A stretch of DNA of 64,000 nt from Bidens hawaiensis (lineage: Eukaryota; Streptophyta; Magnoliopsida; Asterales; Asteraceae): the NCBI GenBank assembly GCA_021521415.1, contig JAIQDT010007665.1, positions 62,001 through 126,000 on the forward strand, given 5' to 3'. Of this stretch, positions 35,201-44,656 are shown one piece after another (positions within the stretch are counted from its first letter, which is position 1; each line of letters opens with the position of its first letter). The notes under the pieces were generated by a model. It ran no database searches. It was not told the DNA's origin and saw only the letters and a list, made by a program, of their open reading frames with translations. Both the position numbers and the translations under genes were made by a program.

Positions 35201-35776
35201 TTTTTTACCGGCCCGTGTATCACACGGGTTCTAACATAGTTTCTAAAATTTCTCTTAAGATCCTCATCCTATATATATATATTATTTAAGAACTTGAAGG
35301 AACCCTTGAAAACTAACGTTTTTTATAAAATTTTTTGTATGTTAATGTTATTTGAGTTTAGTTCTATTATTTTGTTATATCTAAATTTACGATTACAATT
35401 TTAAAAATTAGTTTTTATATTGTTTTGTTTTACATCTATATAAATTTGTTAGTACATAAATTTTACACATATGTAAACTTGTGATTAATATATGTAATCA
35501 AAATTTTTTATATAAAATATGATAAAACTACTCTTACATAATGTTATATATAAATAAAATTAAAAAAAATGTTTGGTTGTGTAGAGTTCATAAGAGTTCT
35601 TAATTTTTTTAAAGTTCTTAAATGATACTAACCATCTATCTATTCTAATAAAAAAAGACTACCGTTTTTGCCACTTGTCAATCTCATAACCCTCCTCACT
35701 TTTTTTTTCAATCAATTTCAATATATGGTCCTTATCTTTTAAATAATTTCAATATGTGAATTTAAGTTTATTTTTA

Positions 35777-35962
35777 TTAAGGGGGTGTTTGGGATTTCTT
35801 ATTTTACCTCCTTATAACTTTTCATTAAGTTAATAAGTTACAAAATTGTAACTTATGAAACTTTTTCTCTCACAATATTAGCAGTCCCAAACACCTTATT
35901 ATTTTTAAAAAAGTTAATAAGTTATAAGTTGGTGAAAATAAGCAATCTCAAACACCCCTTAA
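35777..35962. mobile_element. MITE with GGGGTGTTTG termini
   Basis: Left end TTAAGGGGGTGTTTGGGA, right end on the other strand TTAAGGGGTGTTTGAGA. About 180 bp of AT-rich sequence with internal inverted symmetry (AAGTTAATAAGTTA) lies between. TIR style resembles Tourist/PIF or hAT MITEs. The flanking TTAA is its own reverse complement, so TSD length is ambiguous. A Helitron-like 5' end (TCTATTCTAATAAAAAAAGA) lies at about 35,639 without a partner that I could find. Confidence 0.6.
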
Positions 35963-36725
35963 ATGTAAATACTAGTTGTTCATTCATTAACATTAGTGGT
36001 GAAATAAAGAAATATCAAAACTAATGTTGCATGTCTATTAAAATAAAATCTGAAAGCCACATGTAATTGCAAATAAAATAAAATAAAGGTGAATCATTGT
36101 CGAAAAATTTGGATTTGTATGGTAAACTACAAATTGTTTTTAAGCTGGGATTCGAACAGTAGTGCATAATTTTTATATAAGATTGGTTTCAAATTTGGAT
36201 TTAAAATTTTCTCATAGGCATTTGAACTCTAGAAATGTGTATTTTCTTAATTTTTTACAAACATTTTGTATAAATATTACAAACATAGAGAATACCTATT
36301 ATATATATCTTGATGTTTAGCATTAAATCATTGTCCTTTACGTTTTCAAATGTTACACCATTTGTCCTTTAGCCCTAACCCAGTTAGTTTTTCTCGTTAA
36401 CTCAGGTCACATGTCTTGCACATGAGGAAAAATTAGTATTTTCACCTATTTAATTAAAAGAGAAATCTGCATTTTGTCTCCTGGTTTATATCCACGTTCG
36501 ATGGGTTTACCCCTGAAAAAGATTTTGTGAAGTTTGGGCCCCTATGTTTCTCCGGCGGGTTCCTCTGACTCCTACCGTCAGTTGATCCGTCGTTGACCCG
36601 TTAAAAAAAAGGAAATTACTATGTTACCCCTGATTCCTTTATAACTAATCGATCTACCCTCTTTCCCTTTATAATACCATCTCCGGCGATTCTCTCAACC
36701 CGGCGACCGATTGACGGATTGACGG

Positions 36726-37226
36726 ATGTCTCAATCCAAGTCAAGTCAATTCTCCTCGGGTTCACCTTCCAAGCCTTGCCGTGCAGATGAGCTTTGTGTG
36801 AGATGTTCATGTGGTGCCGCGACATGTTACCGGATATCCAGGACCGATGCAAACTCGGGGTGTCGATTCTTGTGCTGTGTAAGTTTTAATTACTCACGAA
36901 TTAGGGTTCTACTCTGTTAATCGATGATGATTTGGTCTGTCGTGTTGCTTAGGTCAATTTTAGGGGTAATTGTTTTAATCTGTGAATTGAATTAGGGTTG
37001 TTTGTTTGTTGATATATTTAGTCCGTTACAGAAGGGGAGTTGCGGATGGCTAAAATGGGCTGATGATCCCACATGCCCTAGTTGTGAAAAGGTAATTCAA
37101 GCAATGGTGAAGATGATGAACAAGAAAGATGATTTTGCAAGAATGAAAATCAAAGAAGTAACAAGCTTGAAGATGTTGCTAGGAATTAGTTGGTTTTTGT
37201 TCTTCGTTTATGTGTGTTTTTATTGA
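36726..37226 (+). CDS. GRF-type zinc finger protein with C-terminal membrane segment, inside the MULE
   Basis: Two exons, 36726-36878 and 37032-37226, joined in phase 0 with good borders (CTGT/GTAAGT; GTTACAG/AAG), giving 115 residues. The N-terminus MSQSKSSQFSSGSPSK is Ser-rich. The finger spans the junction: CVRCSCGAATCYRISRTD, then GCRFLCC joined to KGSCGWLKWADDPTCPSC. That fits the GRF pattern (CxCG, GRxFxxC, CxFFxW). A basic helix (MVKMMNKKDDFARMKIKEV) and a hydrophobic end (MLLGISWFLFFVYVCFY) follow, suggesting a tail anchor. GRF fingers bind nucleic acid in other proteins. It starts about 100 bp inside the left TIR, the position of a second MULE gene. Role unknown. Confidence 0.65.
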
Positions 37227-37350
37227 TTAGCTTTTAACATTGTCTTTGTAGTATGGGATAATGTAATCTTTGTTGTTATTTTAGTTTATGTTAAATTTTA
37301 GAGCTTCTTGTTTCATCTATTTACTTTAAATTTGTCATCCACATTATCAG

Positions 37351-37698
37351 TCATGTTACAGCCATGATGAAAATGTTGAGTTAGGGAAGGATGATGAGAA
37401 TGTTGAGTTAGGGAAGGATGATGAGAATGTTCAGTTTGACCAAGACAAGAGTCAAATGGAAGACAAGGAATATCAATTGGGTGAATATGAGTTGATGGCT
37501 TATTTAGTGCAAGAAGATGACTTATTTAGAACAAGTGAAGAACATGAAATGGATCATGTTGATGATTATGACCCTGAGGTTGTGAAAGCAGCTTTCAAGT
37601 ACACCAGTGAGCCGAAAGAAGATTACTATCATGATCCATATGAAAACGATCCAGTGTGGGACTCTGACTGGTCAAATGATGATTGTCATTGGAAGTAA
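37351..37698 (+). CDS. Acidic repeat ORF, probable later exon of an accessory gene in the MULE
   Basis: An open stretch follows an acceptor-like ACATTATCAG at 37341-37350 and ends with TAA at 37698. It begins with three copies of a DENVELGKD unit (24-bp DNA repeat, 37368-37440). Then comes MEDKEYQLGEYELMAYLVQE and an Asp/Glu/Tyr-rich end (DYDPEVVKAAF, WDSDWSNDDCHW). Strongly acidic with no recognised domain. If only the ATG at 37456 is used it encodes 80 residues. It could be an extra exon of the GRF gene, by splicing ahead of that gene's stop, or a separate gene. The sequence alone does not decide. Confidence 0.5.
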   Translation, partial: SCYSHDENVELGKDDENVELGKDDENVQFDQDKSQMEDKEYQLGEYELMAYLVQEDDLFRTSEEHEMDHVDDYDPEVVKAAFKYTSEPKEDYYHDPYENDPVWDSDWSNDDCHWK

Positions 37699-38005
37699 CA
37701 TTTTAGTTGGTTTCTAGTATTGTTTGCATTTGAATTGTACTTTAATTTGACATGATTAAATCTATTGTAATGTTTGCATGATTTGCCTACATGCTACTAG
37801 TTTTAAAAGCATTAAACAAATACTGTCAAAATAGCATACAAACCATCATGTCCCAAATCAAACACACATGCTACAAGTCTTAAATTGTTTCAAACACAAA
37901 CCATGATAACATACACATGGTACCAGCAAGTTCAAACAAAAGTCTTAAATAGGATCAAACACACACCATCAATCTAACTCAAACACAACTTTATGGTTGA
38001 CATTA

Positions 38006-41000
38006 TTATGGTTGAATTGGTGCCCTGCAAGTTCTGATGTTGTGTCCGTAACCTCCACATCTTCCACAACTTTTTTCATGCCCCAACCTGGTAAGTCTTC
38101 CTCCTACAGAATACACTTCCTGAACCTCTTCAATCTTCCTCTTCCTCTTCTTGCTAGCTACCAATTTCTTCTTCTCACCTAGTGCCTTCTTCCTGCTCTT
38201 CTTCGGTCTGCCAATCTGAGTATGATGTTAAGGTGGAGTTAATATTGTTGGGCATTTTGAGGGTGCCCACATATCAGGGCCTGGTATGGGCCTGATTTGG
38301 TGATTATACACCTTCTTCCAAGTGTCTAACCAGTAAGCTTCATCAACCCACTTCTCTAATGGACCGACATACATGTAGTTTTCTATCATGTTATATAGGG
38401 CTTCCACAGCATGTTTGCATGGCATACATGTCAAGTCCCATCTCCTGCATGTGCAAGTTCTATCCCCCACATTCACCACACATTGGCTTCTCAGACTTTT
38501 AACCTATGAACATATTTGCATATTAACAAAAGATTGATTGTAATATCATAGTCATGCAAATATTCATACCTGGTAAGTCACTTCATCAACCATCATAACC
38601 GTCAATTTGCTTGCTTCTGTTTGGATTTCATCCCATGCTTTTGTTGCTTGCGGTGTTAATGGGCCCCTTGCAGTGGCTTGCATCTTCTTCACAGTCACAA
38701 TCCTCATGGTCAAATACTCTCTAATATACTCCAAGAATGTAATGATCGGCTTGTCTCTTGCTCCAACACGTTGCTTGTTGAAAGATTCACAAAGATTGTT
38801 CAGCAACATATCACTTTTTGCCCTTCCTGAAAAATGTGATCTTGACCATCTTGCTGTCGGGATCTCACTAAGCCAGAGAAACATATCAAGATTTGTTTTC
38901 ATAATCTCCTCCATTGCCATGTTGAAGTAGGGGACAGAAGTGGCCGATGCTGCCCTATAAAACAAGCCTTTATACAAATCTCCCCTCCAGGTTTGCCTCA
39001 AGTTCTCATGGATGTGTCTACAACAAAACCGATGCTCTGCCCTAGGGAAAACACTCTCAACTGCTTGAATAAGTCCCTACAACAGTCAAATCACCATAAT
39101 TAGTGTACATGAGTTAGCCTATTACAAATATATCCTACGTGTACATACCTTTTGTCGGTCACTTATGAAAGTAAAATTGGCATCATGAGGCAAGTCAAGA
39201 TCATCTCCAAGGATATCTAAGAACCATTTCCATGAGGCTATGCATTCGGCTTCTATTATTGCAAAGGTAACAGGATACAAGCAATTGTTACCGTCCGTCC
39301 CGACAGCAGTCAAAATCTGTCCTGGGTACTTCCCTTTCATAAAACAACCATCCAACCCAAGAAGTTCTCTACCAAGCAATTTAAATCCTTTAACCAAAGC
39401 AGCATAAAACACATATATCCTTCTAAATTGCCTTGTTTTAAGGTTAGGGTTAGCACATGGTTCAACATCTAATTTAATTGTACTACTTGGGTTTGCTTTA
39501 AGAAGCTCATCAATATAGGATCTGAGGTGGGTGTATTGTTTAGTGTGGTCACCATCCTTCCTTTGCAAGGCTATTGTCTTTGCTCTTCTCATCTTGGATT
39601 CAGAAAGTTGTACTTGATGCATCTGCTGGAATTTGGCCTTCAATTCCTTAGCAGATAAGTTGGGGGTGGTTTGTAGCTCAACCTCAATCTCTTTGGCAAT
39701 AGTAGACATTGTGTACAAACCAATTGTTCTACTTCTGAGACAGTCGTGTTTTCTTGGAATGGCCTTCACACACCAATTATCCTCAACAGATTGTCTTGAG
39801 ATGTGCATTGTCCAAGGGCAAGTGGGTTTCATTTCCCTTTTTTTTACCTTCAACTTTTCCTGACTTGACACATTTGACCCCTCACCAACAACCAAATTAG
39901 TATTGGTCCCCAAACAAATCACCCTAAACCTTAAAGGATCATTCTTCTTGATATACAAATCTCTTCTAGCATGAATAGCATAACTCTTAACCATTTCATT
40001 CAATGTTTCCTTTAATGGTATTAACTGACCAACATAAAATGGACACTCATCATCATTATTCCTTTCCTTCCCCTTGAACTTTCTTAACATACTATTCAAG
40101 ACACTCAAGCGCTCATCATCAGAGCTCTCATAGGTATCCATGCAAGGATTTAAACCATCATCATCACTAATATGATCACCTGCTGCTTCTACCACATCAA
40201 AATCTACAATAGCTTTATACAACCTCATGTCAACTTCTACATCCTCCAAAGGTGTTTGAAAGGCAGCCGTATACTCAGGATCACTTTCATCTGATCGATC
40301 ACTATCATAACTGTCATCATCTTCCTCACTAGAACTATTTTCAGCACTCTCTTCATCAACACTTTCACCACCCACTTCATGGACACTTTCACCACTCACT
40401 TCATGAACACTTTCACCACTCACTTCATGGACACTTTGACCACTCACTTCATGGACACTTTGACCACTCACTTCATGAACACTTTCAAAACCAAAACCAG
40501 GTACAAATCCAGAATCATAGACCACAATTTCAGTACCACTAGTCCTGCCATGTTCTACAAAAATCTCAACAATGTGACTACCTATACCATCACTACCTCT
40601 AATCATATCAGAAACATCTTGAAAATGATAATATTCAACCAATGGCTTTAAACCCAAATCCAAACTAATACGCGGATGTTTGTAATGAAAACAACAAGCT
40701 GTACCACAACCATATTGTAACTTACAAAGCATTCCAAGCAACAAACTTTTACAAAATTCAGAAACTTGAACTTCATCAACGTAAGTGATCTTCCCCCCTT
40801 CGTATCTTCGCTGCCCCTCGGTAGCGAAATACCCTCCATGGAAAAGTTTTATGGTGAACGCATGTGAATAATTTTCACCTATAACAACAGTTCATCAACC
40901 CGTTAACAACACACAAGTAAATAAAACAAAAATTTTGAACACACAGTAACACCTTACCATATAGGTCGTACGGGTCACAATACTCACTGTCTGGCCTAAT

Positions 41001-41018
41001 AGAATACGAGGTTGACAT
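38006..41018 (-). CDS. MULE transposase (MURA type), four exons, premature stop near the C-terminus
   Basis: Exons on the minus strand: 41018-40958, 40878-39149, 39076-38570 and 38503 onward, all with GT-AG borders in frame. The N-terminal region begins MSTSYSIRPDSEYCDPYDLY, then HAFTIKLFHGGYF and a YVDEVQVSEF-like motif. A low-complexity acidic region has repeated SVHEVSG units (40355-40490). The MULE catalytic domain follows, with LLGLDGCFMKGKYPG, FTFISDRQK and later ESFNKQRVGARDKP, the usual D, D and E contexts. The SWIM zinc finger is CTCRRWDLTCMPCKH. An in-frame TAA at 38230-38228 ends the protein at 857 residues. The frame stays open beyond it for about 73 codons, through a basic tract and zinc knuckle CGRCGGYGHNIRTC, to a TAA at 38008-38006. 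Confidence 0.88.
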
Positions 41019-42354
41019 TGCGATGTGTGCAGGTGACGTTTGATTTTAACGGTGATCGGAAAAATTAGTGGTTCAATGTTCGAACGGTTGGCCTATATTT
41101 GGGTGTTCGGGAAAAAAAGCCCTAATTCTGGGGTTTTATTGAATCAGGGGTGTATAAATAGGTAAAAATACTATATTACCCTTCGACGTTAACGGTCAAC
41201 GACGGGTCAACTGACGGTAGGAGTTAGAGGAACCCGCCGGAGAAACATAGGGGCTCAAACTTCGCAAAATCTTTTTCAAGGGTAAACCCATCGAACGTGG
41301 ATATAAATCAGGGAGACAAAATGCAGATTTCTCTAACTAAAAAGACATTTTAATATCCATTTATTTAAGTATATATATATATATGTATATGTATATGTAT
41401 GTATCTCTTTCTTCTCCAGTAGCCACCACCACCACCACCACCAACCCACCACTTGCCAACATCGACATCCGGCAACCACCACCGCTGCACCATTACCCAT
41501 CCACCACCATCTCTCTGTCTCTCTATGCCATCACCATCACCAATCCTGCCCCAAAATTAACACTGTTACCTGAAACGACCACAACAATCATTAGCCTTTG
41601 AACCCCTTAACCAGCCGACTAAAGCACCTCCGGAAAAACGAGTTAGTTCTCCAGTCACCGGAAAAAACGAGTTAGCGCTCCGGTCGCCGGAAAATCCGGT
41701 TGAGGTTAAACCCTAGTCGCCGCCAGATCTTGATACCTTCACTGTAGTTTTCGTTGCTGAGGCTAAACCCTAGCCGCCGCCACCTAACTAAAATGGTTGC
41801 CGGAGGTTGATGATGGGTTGGTGGTGGTGGTTGCTACTGGAGAAGAAAGAGATGCATACCGGAGGTTGTTGGTTGCGGTTTATGGTGGGAGTGGAGATGG
41901 TGTTTGTCGTCAGAGAAGACGCCGGCGGCGGTGGCGGTGGCTCGCCGGAGAAGACATAGGCAGGGAGGAAGAAGGGGGAGACGGATGTGAGAGAGAGATG
42001 GTGGTGGGATGGGTGATGGTGCAACGGTGGTGGTTGCCGGAGGTCGATGTTGGCAAGTGGTGGGTTGGTGGTGGTTACCAGAGAAAAAAGAGATACATAC
42101 ATATACATATATATATATATACTTAAATAAATGGATATTAAAATGTTTGTTTACTTAAATAGGTGAAAGTACTAATTTGCTCTCATGTGCAAGACATGTG
42201 ACCTGAGTTAACGAGAAAAACTAACTGGGTTAGGGCTAAAGGACAAATGGTGTAACATTTGAAAACGTAAAGTATAAATTATGTTACTTTTAAAGACAAA
42301 GGACAACCACTGAAATTTAGTGTAAACATAAAGGACAATTTCTGTAATTCTGTC

Positions 42355-42507
42355 TATATTTAATTTTATATCCCTTATAGGATAAATTACTTAATTAAAA
42401 GCATTTGATATTTTAAACCAAAAATTTGTTTCAATCCCATTCTGTTATTTTCATTTTCCAAAAATCATTTAGGATATTGAAACCTAGAATATCATATTCA
42501 TCAGTCA

Positions 42508-42545
<38 letters not shown>

Positions 42546-44656
42546 ATTCCAATATTATATTAACTTATTAATTTTATTTTTATACAAATACAATGAATTG
42601 AGATTATGTTAGTGTTACATGTTGGTTAGTACATAATTAAAGTGATTATTATGGTTTATATTTAAAATAATAAATAATAAACGATCGATTCATAATATGT
42701 CGTATGAGAGCAATCAACTTGGACTAAATCCTGATAACGACAGCGGCTAAGGCTTAACCTTTAATACCTAAAAATATATATGATTTTAAAACTAAAAGTT
42801 AATTCGGGTTAACCCGAAACTTAGAATTCGGACCCAAGAACCAACCGGAATTACTTCGGGCTAGTATTTTCTTGGGTTCACGTTTATCGAGTTGGGTTAG
42901 TTTGGGTTTGGATATAGGGTTTTTGGGTTGGGTTTCAGGTTACGGGCAGATGTTCTCAAATGACATCATATTAATTGATTAAAAGCTATGATATTTTACG
43001 TGTATGAATATTGTTTTATTAGTTTCATGGATATAGTATTATTTATCAAGAGTTGGTATGTACTTTGAGAACTTTTTTTGTCACACAGACAACTATGCGT
43101 GACTATATAAAGAGTTATAAACAGACCTATATGTTATCTTATTAAGAGTTATAAGCAGACATGGACTAAAGGTTTTAATTTTTTGATAAACAATGTATAT
43201 CTACTAATACAATCACAAATGTAGTGTAAAATGAGTTTTTTTTACTTATTTTTAACATATTTGTGTAATTTTAGTTATGTAATTTCTGTAATTTTAATGT
43301 AAATTGTAATTGTACTAACAATATATGATCAATTTGTTGATTGTGTTTCACTTAATGGTTAAAATTTGAAGAATTATTTTTAATAAAAAAAATCAAATTT
43401 TTGTTTTTCCATTGTTCTTATACTTTATTACTCTTCACCCGAAAAAAAAAACTAGGTTGTAATGCACATACGTATTACTGTGCGATACTGTTCTATTACA
43501 CTTGTATTATTATGTATTTTTATGTTCAATAGTGTTTAATTGCATATACTCAATATTTGTGTATTTGTATATGTGCAATAGTCTCCTATTATATGCAAAA
43601 AAATAAAAAATAAAATAAAAAAAGTCGATGTAGTGCACATGTGCATTAATGTTGTATTACACATATGTACTAATGCGTATTCGATGTGTGTATTGGTCTT
43701 ATATTGCATATATACAATAGTGTGTATCAAATATGTGGAATAATGTTGTATTCTATGTAATACAACACTTTTGCAAATATGTAATGCACACTATTACACT
43801 TGTGCACAATACCGGAGATTTGTTTTTGGAACAATATCAACATATAATAATGAAAAAAAACTACAATTTTTTTTAAATAATAATTCTTTAGGAGTTTTTA
43901 AATTTTCTCTTCAGAAGGAGTTTTCATTTGATCTTACCCATATGTATGTATGTATGTATGTAATGGAGCTTTAAACCGCAGTCGGAGTTTATGAAGAGGG
44001 GATTCAAAGCTCATTTCTTGTTTGATGATGATGTAAAGGGGCGACGAAACCCCTCCAAAGTGAACAGTCTTATAACCAGTTGTGTCATGGTCAAGCGCTA
44101 ATATTATTATTTTTTTCATGTTTCTTAGCTTTCACTATTTTGTAAATTTTAAAAAAGTTAAATAAAAAAACAAGAGTAATCAGACTATCCTCTATAAGTA
44201 GTACTTAATATTTTATTTATTTAGCTCATGTTATATACATGTAATCTAGTATGATATGATAAAACTTTCATAAAGGCTTGTAATTTAGCGATATCTAGTT
44301 GTGTTGAAAAAAAGTGTCATTTATCATAAGTTTGAAGGTTTTGTCTCATGATGCACAAATGTGTTGATTTAAGAGTAGGTTTTAAAGGGTGTATGTGTTA
44401 GCTGTTCAAAAAGGCATCCGCTATATCAGTTACGAAGAAAATTGTATAAGGCACTAGTAATTATTATGAAGAAAACATCCATAATGAGTGGTTTATATCG
44501 GTTCTTTTGGTTCTTAACTTTTCACTTAGTTCTGTTGGGGCACTAGGGGTGTTCCTCTATATTACCCTAAAGCTCTAATAATTCTGCACCGTGACTTCAC
44601 TTTTTCTCATTAACTACTCTAAACTACTTTAGAACCTCATCTCTAATGGTGCCACA
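42355..44656. other. AT-rich noncoding stretch
   Basis: No gene recognised. Contains a (TA)n tract near 42,509-42,545, a GTTGGGTT-rich stretch near 42,890-42,950, a region of loosely repeated TGTGCAATAGT-like words (43,460-43,800) and a (TATG)n microsatellite at 43,941-43,960. The 60-70-residue open frames here have no support. Confidence 0.6.

Larger units (their letters stand above)
31337..35239 (+). mobile_element. 3.9-kb Helitron with captured sequence
   Basis: The 5' end TCTACCTATATAATAAAAGA starts at 31337 after an A. The 3' end is a hairpin CCCGTGTATCACACGGG (7-bp stem, 35212-35228), then TTCTAAC, then ATAG (a one-base variant of CTRR) at 35236-35239, followed by T. Both ends follow the Helitron rule and the A/T target. 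No RepHel ORF exists, so it is non-autonomous. It carries gene-like fragments near 34,054-34,432 and a long (AAT)n(ATT)n tract just before its 3' hairpin. Confidence 0.6.
36460..41334 (-). mobile_element. Mutator-like element (MULE) with transposase and convergent accessory genes
   Basis: TIRs begin GAGAAATCTGCATTTTGTCT at 36460 and, on the other strand, at 41334. They stay similar for about 165 bp. The 9-bp target duplications are TAATTAAAA (36451-36459) and TAACTAAAA (41335-41343), one mismatch. A four-exon transposase reads leftward from the right TIR; a GRF-finger gene and an acidic ORF read rightward from the left TIR. The 4875-bp size, 9-bp TSD and convergent genes fit a MuDR-type element. 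One nonsense codon near the transposase C-terminus is the only obvious damage. Confidence 0.88.
36313..42354. mobile_element. Long-TIR non-autonomous MULE, interrupted in its left arm
   Basis: Left arm 36313-36459 continues at 41344-about 41,515. Right arm about 41,985-42,354 is its inverted copy (for example CTAACCCAGTTAGTTTTTCT against its complement, and ATTTTAATATCCATTTATTT against its complement). The arms together exceed 300 bp, typical of Mutator-like elements. The core, about 41,520-41,985, is CCGCC/CCGG-rich and noncoding, with CACCACC-type tracts. The left end seems shortened: GACAGAATTACAGAAATTGTCC at the right has no partner at the left. Open frames at 41383-41601 and 41788-42126 are shadows of the arms. 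Confidence 0.65.

Noticed and set aside
41383..42126. Proline/threonine-rich ORFs on both strands
   Set aside because: They come from CACCACC tracts in the inverted arms of the long-TIR MULE, one being the mirror of the other.
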